Below, piece after piece: positions 1-7,276 of a stretch of 22,587 nt of DNA. The translations under genes were made by a program, and so were the position numbers. The notes beneath the pieces are model-generated. The model was not told the origin of the DNA, searched no databases, and saw only the letters and a program-made list of their open reading frames with translations. The DNA is from Campylobacterales bacterium (lineage in GTDB: Bacteria; Campylobacterota; Campylobacteria; Campylobacterales; Arcobacteraceae). How positions within the stretch are numbered: the first letter of the stretch is position 1; the number at the start of each line of letters is the position of its first letter. Where the stretch lies: NCBI GenBank assembly GCA_019752775.1, contig JAIELU010000131.1, forward strand, positions 1 through 22,587, written 5' to 3'.

Positions 1-16
1 TGTTTCATTCATCATG

Positions 17-418
17 TTAAGCATTTTCACAAAGGGTGAGTGTATTTATTTCTTCATCATTTAGTTCCGCACCTAGATTTTTTCTAAAATCTTTTACATA
101 AACTGAACATTTATCCAAAATATTTTCACCTTCTGGTGTTATTTCAATTAGATTTGTTCTTTTATCTTTTTGAGTTTTTTTAATAAAACCTTTAGTTTCT
201 AAAGCATTTAAAGTTCTACAAATAGTAGTTTTATCTTTTCCTAAAATAGTTGCAATTTTTGTTTGAGTTACATCTGATTCATATTTTATAATCTCTAAAA
301 CAGCCCTTTGTTCAGGTGCAATATTAAAAGGTTGAAGCATTTGAGTATATTTATTATTTATTTTATTTGCTGTTTGGTTGATTTTAAAACCAATTGATCT
401 TTCTAATTCATAAGACAT
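17..418 (-). CDS. MarR-family winged-helix transcriptional regulator, C-terminus possibly frameshifted
   Basis: Predicted MarR-type repressor that would bind DNA as a dimer. The winged helix covers roughly residues 30-100: helix around VTQTKIATILGKDKTTICRT (about 50-69) and wing around KKTQKDKRTNLIEITPEG. It starts at ATG 416-418, preceded by AAAAGGATTA as ribosome site. It is last in a minus-strand series after gph (63-nt gap), and that gap holds a large palindrome likely to be its own operator. The product has 133 residues, slightly short for the family, and ends abruptly in LCENA where a last dimerisation helix is expected. Removing one C from the CCC at the end (plus-strand GGG, 34-36) would continue the protein as TFVKMLNMMNET to the window edge, so the true C-terminus may be lost by a frameshift or sequencing error. 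The ligand is unknown. Confidence 0.88.
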   Translation of the reverse strand: MSYELERSIGFKINQTANKINNKYTQMLQPFNIAPEQRAVLEIIKYESDVTQTKIATILGKDKTTICRTLNALETKGFIKKTQKDKRTNLIEITPEGENILDKCSVYVKDFRKNLGAELNDEEINTLTLCENA

Positions 419-420
419 AT

Positions 421-475
421 TAATCCTTTTAATTGTATATGCAATAGTTGCATATACAACCTTTTAAAAGGATTA
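421..475. promoter_or_regulatory. Nested inverted repeat, probable autoregulatory operator of the MarR gene
   Basis: Perfect 12-bp arms TTGTATATGCAA (433-444) and TTGCATATACAA (448-459) are separated by 3 bases. Each arm is itself almost palindromic (TTGyATATrCAA), which suggests two dimer sites with centres 15 bp apart. A second pair of 12-bp arms lies outside: TAATCCTTTTAA (421-432) and TTAAAAGGATTA (464-475), with four extra bases on one side. The outer arm next to the gene contains the ribosome site of marR, so a folded transcript could hide it. Binding by the MarR protein is inferred, not shown. Confidence 0.7.
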
Positions 476-481
476 AAAATA

Positions 482-1135
482 TTAGTTGTTTACAATTTCT
501 AAAATATCCAAAGGATGTTTTACTATAAAATCAGCTCCATTTGTTAAGAGTTCTTCTTCATCTCTAAATCCCCATAAAACACCAATTGCTTTCATATTTG
601 CGCTTTTTGCTGTTTGCATATCAACCATTGTATCACCTACAAAAAATATTTCTTCGCAAGGAATATTAAATGCTTTTGCAATGTTTATTGCGCCAATTGG
701 ATCAGGTTTTCTTGGAACTTCTTGTTTTTGTCCATGAACTTCTTTGAAATTGTAATCTTTAAATAAATAATCAACATAAGCAATTGTAAAATCATGAGGT
801 TTATTTGATAATACTGCTAAATTATAATCAAGCTTTTTAAGTTCATCCAATAATTCATAAATTCCTTCATAAGGTTTTGTTTTAGCATGAAGTTGTTGGT
901 CATACTCTTTTTTAAATCTTTTTAAAACTTCATTTTTTATCTCTTGTGAAGAATCTTTTAAAGCATTATTGACTAAAACATCAACACCACTTCCAACAAA
1001 ATATTTATAATCATTTATTTTGTGTATAGGAAGATTTAATTCCCCCAAAACTTTATTCATACAAACAGCTATATCTTCTAAAGAATCTATTAGCGTACCA
1101 TCTAAATCAAATATTATTGTTTTTTTACCAGCCAC
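482..1135 (-). CDS. gph: HAD-superfamily hydrolase, phosphoglycolate phosphatase type
   Basis: Predicted cytosolic HAD phosphatase that hydrolyses 2-phosphoglycolate or a similar small phosphoester. All four HAD motifs are visible, numbered from the chosen start: IIFDLDGTLIDS with nucleophile D10 and D12, LSNKP (S110), PRKPDP (K143), and FVGDTMVDMQTA (D168). About 217 residues, normal for Gph with a small helical cap. Start choice: a GTG at 1133-1135 (alternative GTG at 1136-1138) lies 8 (or 5) bases after GGAGGAGGAGG, which is formed by the glycine codons ending the upstream TPM gene. A still earlier GTG at 1168 would overlap that gene by 44 bases and add a non-conserved glutamate-rich head, so I rejected it. 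With the chosen start the overlap is 11 bases, so translation is probably coupled to the upstream gene. Substrate specificity cannot be decided from sequence. Confidence 0.88.
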   Translation of the reverse strand: MAGKKTIIFDLDGTLIDSLEDIAVCMNKVLGELNLPIHKINDYKYFVGSGVDVLVNNALKDSSQEIKNEVLKRFKKEYDQQLHAKTKPYEGIYELLDELKKLDYNLAVLSNKPHDFTIAYVDYLFKDYNFKEVHGQKQEVPRKPDPIGAINIAKAFNIPCEEIFFVGDTMVDMQTAKSANMKAIGVLWGFRDEEELLTNGADFIVKHPLDILEIVNN

Positions 1136-2054
1136 CACTTGCGCCTCCTCCTCCAAAATTTCCTCCACGACCTGAAAACCCTTTATTTATTGAATTAACA
1201 CCTTTCATAATATCTCCTACTGTATCTAAAACCTCTTCAAGATTTTTAGAGTTTACACCTTTATTTGAATATTCGTTTATTAAAAGGTTGTTAAAACTTT
1301 TTATACTTATATAACTAATTAAGAAAACAACTACAAAAATAGCAACTGAAACTATTAAATAATATTCAGTAAAGCCTTTTGAAATTAAAAAAGACAAAAA
1401 TCCTAAAAAAGATGAATTCATTATTGATCTTGAAGTTTTATAAAAAAACAGATTTTTTGTTTTTCTTGAAATAGAATTTGCAAACATTGACAAAAACATT
1501 AAAGCAAAAAAGATTAATGGAATCAAAAAAGCAAACTTACTAGTATTTGAAAAATCACCTATATCTACTTTTGGACTATATTCACCTTGAATAGATAAAA
1601 TAATTTCATTAACAGCTTTTAAAACTCCCAATTCATACTGTTTTGCTTTGAAATTTGGCATTATTGTATAATTTATAATTTCATGGGAAATTTTATCTGT
1701 TAACGCGCCTTCTAATCCATAACCAACTTCAATACGAATTTTCTTTTCTGCCATTGAAATTACAAGTAAAACACCATTGTTTTTTTCTTTTTCTCCAATT
1801 CCCCAATATCGACCAAGTTGATATGAATAATCTTCTATTTCATAACCATGAAGTGAATCTAAAATAACAACTACGATTTGATTTGTTTTTCTTTTTTCAT
1901 GGTCTTTTAAAATAGAATTTAAATCATTTTTTATCGCAGGTGATAATAAATTTACTTGGTCAATTACTCTTCCTTCTAATTTTGGAAAATATTGAGTAAT
2001 ATCAGCATTTAAAAAAGAGAAGATAAAAAATAGAATTAATATAATTTTTTTCAT
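1125..2054 (-). CDS. Secreted/membrane TPM-domain protein (YgcG type) with glycine-rich tail
   Basis: 309 residues. Signal peptide MKKIILILFFIFSFLNA, then a TPM domain (about 25-155, PF04536 type) with LEGRVIDQVNLLS, a QIVVVILDSLHG strand, YWGIGEKEKNNGVLLVISM, and RIEVGYGLEGALTD. Two hydrophobic stretches follow (about 172-192 and 220-248). The C-terminus, GRGGNFGGGGASGGW, is the Gly-rich tail typical of YgcG-like proteins. The domain should face the periplasm, with the tail after the second membrane segment. Family members have been described variously as phosphatase-like or as folding/assembly factors of membrane complexes, so no reaction is assigned. The start ATG overlaps the previous gene's stop (ATGA, 4 bases), and lemA lies two genes upstream. 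LemA and TPM proteins frequently co-occur, which supports a shared envelope role. Confidence 0.85.
   Translation of the reverse strand: MKKIILILFFIFSFLNADITQYFPKLEGRVIDQVNLLSPAIKNDLNSILKDHEKRKTNQIVVVILDSLHGYEIEDYSYQLGRYWGIGEKEKNNGVLLVISMAEKKIRIEVGYGLEGALTDKISHEIINYTIMPNFKAKQYELGVLKAVNEIILSIQGEYSPKVDIGDFSNTSKFAFLIPLIFFALMFLSMFANSISRKTKNLFFYKTSRSIMNSSFLGFLSFLISKGFTEYYLIVSVAIFVVVFLISYISIKSFNNLLINEYSNKGVNSKNLEEVLDTVGDIMKGVNSINKGFSGRGGNFGGGGASGGW
1144..1154 (-). promoter_or_regulatory. Ribosome binding site of gph inside the upstream gene
   Basis: GGAGGAGGAGG on the minus strand encodes part of the glycine-rich tail of the TPM protein and also forms a near-ideal Shine-Dalgarno sequence for the GTG start of gph. 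It decides the start chosen for that gene. Confidence 0.65.
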
Positions 2055-2668
2055 GTTAACTCGATTACATTATTTGGAAGTTCATTTGTATCATCTTGCT
2101 TAATTGGAAATTTCTCAATTAAGATAGAACTACAAGCTACGATAGCTTTTAGATAACCATTTAAGAGTTGATTCTCTTTTATATCAGTTATAAATTCATC
2201 TACAATACTTTGCCAATGGCTATTTGGAATAAGTTTAGATATTTCCTCATCAACAACTATCTCAACAAATTTTTCATCAAAACTTACAAAAAACATTAGT
2301 ACTTGTTTTGATTTTGTTTTATGTAATTGTAAATTAAAAAATTGATTATGTGCATTTCTTGAAGCTACTTGATATTTATAATTTTTAGGAAGTATTTTTA
2401 AAAAAAAACTTTTAAATCTTTCTGAAAAAACATAAATACCAATAAATACTAATAGTTGTATTTGAATTAATTCAAATGCAGTTTTAAAACTAACAAGTAA
2501 TAATAAAAATGAAATAAAAAATAGACTAAAAACTGCAAACATTGAAGAGGCTAATTTATAATTTCCGCTTCTTTTTGTAACAACTGCCACAAGTTCTGTA
2601 GAACTTAATTTTTCAAGATTTTCTATCTCTTTTGAAATAAGTTTTTTTTCTTTATTGCTTAAAATCAT
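2051..2668 (-). CDS. Second TPM-domain membrane protein
   Basis: 205 residues with no signal peptide. The N-terminal segment (1-40) reads like the start of a TPM domain (EKLSSTELVAVVTKRSGNY). It is followed by two closely spaced hydrophobic segments (about 42-62 and 68-82) and then the remaining TPM-like part (about 100-185), with QVLMFFVSFDEKFVEIVVDEEI and a helical tail. The domain thus seems split by a membrane hairpin, a layout known for the shorter TPM protein that accompanies LemA and YgcG. It overlaps lemA by one base (TAATG) and the next TPM gene by four (ATGA), so the three are probably made together. Biochemical function unknown. Confidence 0.8.
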   Translation of the reverse strand: MILSNKEKKLISKEIENLEKLSSTELVAVVTKRSGNYKLASSMFAVFSLFFISFLLLLVSFKTAFELIQIQLLVFIGIYVFSERFKSFFLKILPKNYKYQVASRNAHNQFFNLQLHKTKSKQVLMFFVSFDEKFVEIVVDEEISKLIPNSHWQSIVDEFITDIKENQLLNGYLKAIVACSSILIEKFPIKQDDTNELPNNVIELT

Positions 2669-3261
2669 TAGAATTTAACTTTTGGAGCATCTTGCTCTGT
2701 TTGACTCGCACTAAAAATCTCTTTGATTTTAGCTTCAGGATGAACAATTGCCGCCACAAGTTTTCCAGGCATTGTTCTTAGCTCCAAGTTATAAAGCTTT
2801 ACCGCTTCTATAAAATCTTTTCGTGCAACTGTAATTCTATTTTCTGTTCCCTCAAGTTGAGATTGAAGTGCCATAAAATTTTGATTTGCTTTTAACTCAG
2901 GATATTTTTCAACAACAACCATAAGTTTTGATAAAGCGCTTGAAAGACCTGTTTGAGCATTTGAGAATTGTTGCATTGCTTCTTTATCATTTAAACTATC
3001 TGCATTTATATTCATTTGAGAAACTTTACTTCTTGCTTCTGTAACTTCTGTGAAAGTGCTTTTTTCATGTTGCGCATAAGCTTTTACAGTTTCAACTAAA
3101 TTTGGTATTAAATCAGCTCTTCTTTTATATTGATTTTGAACTTGTGACCATTTTTCATTTACATTTTCATCAAGTTTTGGAACATTATTGTAATTTGAAA
3201 TTATTAAATAAATCAAAGGAACGATAATCGCAAGAATAATTAAGATAAGAATTTTTTTCAT
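2668..3261 (-). CDS. lemA: LemA family protein
   Basis: 197 residues. A single N-terminal membrane anchor (about 2-23, MKKILILIILAIIVPLIYLI) is followed by a long helical domain with the LemA signature: NVPKLDENVNEKWSQVQNQY, KRRADLIPNLVETVKAYAQHE, and later YPELKANQNFMALQSQLEGT and ENRITVARKDFIEAVKLYN. The soluble helical bundle would lie on one face of the inner membrane. Its role is unresolved across bacteria. I chose ATG 3259-3261, which has AAAAGG upstream and begins with the anchor. The frame stays open for 43 more codons upstream, but those encode no conserved sequence. First gene of the lemA-TPM-TPM-gph series, sharing TAATG with the next gene. Confidence 0.93.
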   Translation of the reverse strand: MKKILILIILAIIVPLIYLIISNYNNVPKLDENVNEKWSQVQNQYKRRADLIPNLVETVKAYAQHEKSTFTEVTEARSKVSQMNINADSLNDKEAMQQFSNAQTGLSSALSKLMVVVEKYPELKANQNFMALQSQLEGTENRITVARKDFIEAVKLYNLELRTMPGKLVAAIVHPEAKIKEIFSASQTEQDAPKVKF

Positions 3262-3370
3262 ATTTGACCTTTTAGGAAATTTACAGATAGTATAAAAAAT
3301 ATCATTAATTTGATATAAAGTATTACATAATAAGATTATTATATTAAGCAGTAATAAACTATAATCACTT

Positions 3371-3390
3371 TTGTGTAAAAATATACACAA
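3371..3390. promoter_or_regulatory. Operator-like inverted repeat between lemA and the acetolactate-synthase-like gene
   Basis: Perfect 7-bp arms TTGTGTA and TACACAA are separated by six A/T bases. It sits in the 232-nt divergent region, about 110 bases from the lemA start and 104 from the ThDP-enzyme start, a position suited to controlling either. The symmetry resembles dimeric repressor sites (TetR or similar), but no cognate regulator is visible nearby. Confidence 0.4.
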
Positions 3391-3402
3391 ATTTTTATTT
3401 TT

Positions 3403-3458
3403 TTGATAATCGATAGAATATAAACAATTTTTTAATAGATGTTGAATATGATTATCAA
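3403..3458. repeat. Widely spaced 9-bp inverted repeat upstream of the ThDP-enzyme gene
   Basis: TTGATAATC (3403-3411) and its exact complement GATTATCAA (3450-3458) lie 38 bases apart, the second 35 bases before the start codon. It could be paired half-sites of a regulator or chance in AT-rich DNA. Confidence 0.25.
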
Positions 3459-3493
3459 TAATTTTCTCAAAACAACAAAATGGAGTATATAAA

Positions 3494-5140
3494 ATGAATG
3501 CATCAGAATTATTTGTAAAAGCATTAGAAAACGAAGGTGTTGAATATATTTTTGGAATTCCAGGTGAAGAAAATCTTGATTTTCTTGATGCACTTAGAAC
3601 TTCACATATTAAACTAATTTTAACAAGACATGAGCAAGGTGCTGGATTTATGGCAGCTACTTATGGAAGATTAACAGGAAAAGTTGGAGTTTGTTTATCA
3701 ACTCTTGGACCTGGAGCTACAAACTTTGCAACAAGTGCAGCTTATGCGCAACTTGGTGGAATGCCAATGATGATGATTACGGGACAAAAACCAATCAAAA
3801 AATCAAAACAAGGTAGATTTCAAATTATCGATATCGTTGGTATGATGAAACCTATGACAAAATATGCAAAACAAGTTGTTAATGGAAATAATATTCCATC
3901 AATGGTAAGAGAAGCATTTAAAATAGCTACAACTGAAAGACCAGGTGCTGTTCATATTGAATTACCTGAGGATATTGCGGCTGAAGAAGTTGAATTTAAT
4001 ATTTACCCAGTAAAAGAGTTCAAATATCCAAAAGCTGGAAAAGATACAATTGCAGATGCAGTTAAAATGATTGAAAATGCAAAAAGACCTCTTTTATTAG
4101 TTGGTGCGGGTGCAAATAGAACAAGAATAGGAACTGCATTAACAGATTTCGTAAATGAAACTGGAATTCCATTTTTCTCAACTCAAATGGGAAAAGGTGT
4201 AATTGATGAAAATCATAAACTTTGTTTATCAACTGCTGCATTATCTAAAGATGACTTTATTCACTGCGCAATTGAAAGAGCTGACTTAATCATCAATGTT
4301 GGACATGATGTTATTGAAAAACCACCATTTTTTATGGAAAATACACCAGATGCTACAAAAGTTATTCATGTTAACTTTTCACCATCAGATGTAGATGATA
4401 CATATTTCCCACAACTTGATGTTATTGGTGATATTGCTTCAAATATTACAAGTTTAACAACAGCTATTTCTCCTCAAGAACATTGGGATTTCGACTATTA
4501 TATTAGAATGGTTGATGAAATTAAAACACATTTAAATAAATATTTTGGAGATACAAGATTTCCAATCTTACCTCAAAGAGCTGTAAGAACTATTAGGCAA
4601 ACATTAGCTGCTGAAGATATTGTAACACTTGATAATGGTGTTTATAAAATCTGGTTTGCAAGAAACTATAGATGTGCTCAACCAAATACATTATTACTTG
4701 ATAATGCATTAGCAACTATGGGTGCTGGACTTCCTTCTGGAATGGCTGCAAAAATGGTAAATCCTGATAAAAAAGTTGTTGCTGTTTGTGGTGATGGTGG
4801 ATTTATGATGAACTCTCAAGAGATGGAAACAGCTGTTAGATTAGGTATTGATATAACAGTAATTATTTTAAATGATAATGCTTATGGAATGATTAAGTGG
4901 AAACAAACAGGAATGGGATTTGAAACATTTGGTTTAGATTTAGGAAATCCTGATTTTGTTAAATATGCAGAAGCTTATGGTGCTCATGGTTATAGACCAA
5001 CATCTTGTGAAGATTTTGCAGAAACATTAGAAAAATGTGTAAACAGTAAAGGTGTACATTTAATTGATTTAGCAGTAGATTACTCTTTAAATCATGCGAT
5101 TTTAAATGATTTATTAGCTAAAAAACAATGTTTAATATAA
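3494..5140 (+). CDS. Thiamine-diphosphate enzyme, acetolactate synthase large-subunit-like
   Basis: 548 residues with the three-domain plan of pyruvate-oxidase-family ThDP enzymes. The PYR domain (1-170) has IFGIPGEENLDFLDAL, catalytic-type H46-E47-Q48, and LGPGATNFATSAAYAQLGGMPM. The central domain spans about 185-325. The PP domain (about 350-540) has the ThDP/Mg motif GDGG (433-436) ending in NDN (460-462). It would condense two 2-oxoacids or decarboxylate one. Overall it resembles single-subunit AlsS-type enzymes, and no ilvN-like regulatory subunit follows. The next gene, 18 nt downstream, is an aldehyde dehydrogenase. That pairing suggests a dedicated catabolic pair rather than valine/isoleucine biosynthesis, but this is inference. 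Ribosome site TGGAG lies about 10 bases before ATG. The true substrate is unknown; other ThDP carboligases or decarboxylases are possible. Confidence 0.85.
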   Translation: MNASELFVKALENEGVEYIFGIPGEENLDFLDALRTSHIKLILTRHEQGAGFMAATYGRLTGKVGVCLSTLGPGATNFATSAAYAQLGGMPMMMITGQKPIKKSKQGRFQIIDIVGMMKPMTKYAKQVVNGNNIPSMVREAFKIATTERPGAVHIELPEDIAAEEVEFNIYPVKEFKYPKAGKDTIADAVKMIENAKRPLLLVGAGANRTRIGTALTDFVNETGIPFFSTQMGKGVIDENHKLCLSTAALSKDDFIHCAIERADLIINVGHDVIEKPPFFMENTPDATKVIHVNFSPSDVDDTYFPQLDVIGDIASNITSLTTAISPQEHWDFDYYIRMVDEIKTHLNKYFGDTRFPILPQRAVRTIRQTLAAEDIVTLDNGVYKIWFARNYRCAQPNTLLLDNALATMGAGLPSGMAAKMVNPDKKVVAVCGDGGFMMNSQEMETAVRLGIDITVIILNDNAYGMIKWKQTGMGFETFGLDLGNPDFVKYAEAYGAHGYRPTSCEDFAETLEKCVNSKGVHLIDLAVDYSLNHAILNDLLAKKQCLI

Positions 5141-5158
5141 AAGACTGAAAGGCAAAAT

Positions 5159-6550
5159 ATGAGTACAATAGAAGTAACATCACCATTTGACGGCAAAGTT
5201 GTTGGAACAGTAAAATTTAGTACATTTGAAGAAGTTGAAGCATCTATTGATTTAGCTAGTAAAACTTTTTTAGATACAGCTAACTGGTTACCAAGATACA
5301 GAAGAGTTGAGATTTTAGAAAATGTAATGAAAATTATGTCTTCTCAAGTTGAAGAGCTTACAATCCTCTGCGCAAGTGAAGGTGGAAAGCCTTATATTGA
5401 CTCAAAAGTTGAAATTTTAAGAGCGATTAATGGTATTAAAATTGCTATTGAACACCTGAGTGTTTATGAAGGTAAAGAAATAGCAATGGGACATACAAGT
5501 ACAAGTGCAAATAGAATGGCTTATACTTTTAAAGAACCAATTGGTGTGGTTGCTGCAATTTCTGCATTTAACCATCCATTTAACTTAGCAGTTCATCAAG
5601 TTATTCCAGCACTTGCAGTTGGTTGCCCTGTAATCATTAGACCAGCTACTCAAACTCCTATGAGTGCGATTAGATTAGTTGAAATACTTGAAGAAGCTGG
5701 ACTTCCAAAAGGTTGGGCGCAAGCAGTTGTTTGTGACAGAAAAGGTGGAGAATTATTAGCTACATCTCCAAAAACTAACTTCTTAACATTTATCGGTTCT
5801 GGACCTGTTGGTTGGTACTTAAATTCAAAAGTAAGTCCAGGAACAAGAGTTGCGCTTGAGCATGGTGGAGTGGCACCTGTTATTGTTGAAGCTGATGCTG
5901 ATATTCATGATATGATTCCAGCACTTGCAAAAGGTGGTTTTTACCATGCTGGGCAAGTTTGTGTTTCTGTTCAAAGAATTTATGTTCAAGAATCAATTTT
6001 TGATGAAGTTGCAAATAAATTAGCAACTGTTGCATCAAAATTAATTGTTGGTGACCAATTAGACCCAAAAACAGAAGTTGGACCACTTATTAATCATGAT
6101 GAAGTAAACAGAGTTGAAGAATGGGTAAATGATGCTGTTGCTAAAGGTGCTAAAATTTTAACAGGTGGAAAAAGAATAGGAAATTCTTGTTTTGAACCAA
6201 CTGTTATATTAAATCCAAGTGAAGATGCAATTGTTTCTCAAAAAGAAGTATTTGGACCAGTTGTTTGTATTTATTCATACAAAACTTTTGATGAAGCACT
6301 TGCTCGTGCAAACTCATTGGAAGTATCTTTTCAAGCAGCAGTATTTACAAAAAATATTGATACAGCTCTAAAAGCAGTAAAAAGATTAAATGCAACTGCT
6401 GTTATGGTAAATGATCACACTGCATTTAGAGTAGATTGGATGCCATTTGGTGGAGCTAGAGTTTCTGGACTTGGAATGGGTGGAATTCCTCATTCTATGG
6501 AAGAAATGTCAAATGAAAAAATGATGGTGATTAAATCACCTGTTTTATAA
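5159..6550 (+). CDS. NAD(P)-dependent aldehyde dehydrogenase family protein
   Basis: 463 residues covering the whole ALDH fold. Visible elements: the oxyanion Asn in FNHP (N138), cofactor-site RPATQTP (161-167), the GSGPVG turn (213-218), the general-base Glu in ALEHGG (E234), nucleophilic Cys in GQVCVS (C268), and EVFGPV (363-368). It should oxidise an aldehyde to an acid, or to a thioester, in the cytosol. Two departures from the usual pattern: Arg161 stands where most members have the Lys that contacts the cofactor ribose, and His235 replaces the common Leu after the catalytic Glu. The length, without N-terminal extension, is like lactaldehyde/sulfoacetaldehyde-type members. Ribosome site GAAAGG. 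It follows the ThDP enzyme by 18 nt and is closed by a strong terminator, so the two form a two-gene operon. It may oxidise an aldehyde produced by its partner. Substrate not assignable. Confidence 0.88.
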   Translation: MSTIEVTSPFDGKVVGTVKFSTFEEVEASIDLASKTFLDTANWLPRYRRVEILENVMKIMSSQVEELTILCASEGGKPYIDSKVEILRAINGIKIAIEHLSVYEGKEIAMGHTSTSANRMAYTFKEPIGVVAAISAFNHPFNLAVHQVIPALAVGCPVIIRPATQTPMSAIRLVEILEEAGLPKGWAQAVVCDRKGGELLATSPKTNFLTFIGSGPVGWYLNSKVSPGTRVALEHGGVAPVIVEADADIHDMIPALAKGGFYHAGQVCVSVQRIYVQESIFDEVANKLATVASKLIVGDQLDPKTEVGPLINHDEVNRVEEWVNDAVAKGAKILTGGKRIGNSCFEPTVILNPSEDAIVSQKEVFGPVVCIYSYKTFDEALARANSLEVSFQAAVFTKNIDTALKAVKRLNATAVMVNDHTAFRVDWMPFGGARVSGLGMGGIPHSMEEMSNEKMMVIKSPVL

Positions 6551-6567
6551 AAAATAGCAAAGTTTGT

Positions 6568-6600
6568 AAAAGCTAAGGTTTTTTAACCTTAGCTTTTTTT
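6568..6600 (+). terminator. Intrinsic terminator after the ALDH gene
   Basis: A 13-bp stem, AAAAGCTAAGGTT (6568-6580) with AACCTTAGCTTTT (6585-6597), closes a TTTT loop and runs into a T tract to 6600. It ends the ThDP-enzyme/ALDH operon 18 bases after the stop codon. Confidence 0.93.
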
Positions 6601-6624
6601 ATTTCAAAAAATAATAGGATAATT

Positions 6625-7272
6625 ATGACTTGGGAAGAAATCATTGAAAATGAAAAACAAAAACCTTATTATCAAAGTTTAAAAAAAGAAATTGATAAAA
6701 GATATGAAACAAGTATAGTTTTTCCTGAAAAACAAAATATATTTAAAGCTTTTTCTTTATCAAAAATTGAAGATTTAAAAGTTGTAATTCTTGGACAAGA
6801 CCCATATCATGGTTTTGGACAAGCGCAAGGATTGTCATTTTCAACTCCAAAAGAGATAAAAAATCCACCATCAATGATGAATATTTTAAAAGAAATTAAA
6901 GATGATTTACAAAGAGATTCTATTTGTACTAATGGAGATTTAACTCCTTGGGCAAAAGATGGAGTATTACTTTTAAATACAATTTTGACGGTTGAAGAAT
7001 CACTTCCAAAATCTCATCATAAATTAGGTTGGGAAATTTTTACAGATAATATTATTAAACATATAAGTGAAACTTGTGAAAATGTAGTTTTTTTACTTTG
7101 GGGAAGCCCTGCTATTTCAAAGTCAAAATTAATTGATATGAAAAAGCATCATATTTTAAATGCACCACATCCAAGTCCACTTTCATCTTATCGTGGCTTT
7201 TTTGGATGTAAGCATTTTTCAAAAACTAATGAAATATTAAAAAGTTTAGGAAAAAAAGAGATAAATTGGTAA
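6625..7272 (+). CDS. ung: Uracil-DNA glycosylase, family 1
   Basis: Removes uracil from DNA as the first step of base-excision repair. 215 residues, normal for Ung. Diagnostic motifs: VVILGQDPYHG (53-63) with the water-activating D59 and uracil-stacking Y61, the later GLSFS, LLLNTILTV, LLWG (157-160), and the minor-groove loop HPSPLS (182-187). Only the beginning (1-20) is variable. ATG 6625 has TAGGA about 8 bases upstream and lies 25 bases past the preceding terminator, so it may use its own short promoter. Its 3' end converges on the minus-strand YgbA-family gene with only 4 bases between stop codons. Confidence 0.97.
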   Translation: MTWEEIIENEKQKPYYQSLKKEIDKRYETSIVFPEKQNIFKAFSLSKIEDLKVVILGQDPYHGFGQAQGLSFSTPKEIKNPPSMMNILKEIKDDLQRDSICTNGDLTPWAKDGVLLLNTILTVEESLPKSHHKLGWEIFTDNIIKHISETCENVVFLLWGSPAISKSKLIDMKKHHILNAPHPSPLSSYRGFFGCKHFSKTNEILKSLGKKEINW

Positions 7273-7276
7273 AATG

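Noticed and set aside
421..475. Intrinsic terminator of gph
   Set aside because: There is strong symmetry but no T tract on the minus-strand transcript after the stem; position and arm sequence fit an operator better.
486..737. Open plus-strand frame within gph
   Set aside because: Antisense to strongly conserved HAD motifs, with no ribosome site and a serine-rich low-complexity product; a shadow of the real gene.
3262..3390. N-terminal extension of LemA by 43 codons
   Set aside because: The extra residues precede the membrane anchor, show no conservation pattern and overlap the operator-like repeat; ATG 3261 has a good ribosome site.
3403..3420. FNR box in the lemA/ThDP intergenic region
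   Set aside because: TTGAT is followed by AATC then GATAG, not ATCAA; only a half-site is present.
5880..6086. Minus-strand open frame inside the ALDH gene
   Set aside because: Product is Gln/Leu/His-rich repeats typical of the antisense of an A/T-rich coding sequence; it lies over the catalytic region of ALDH.
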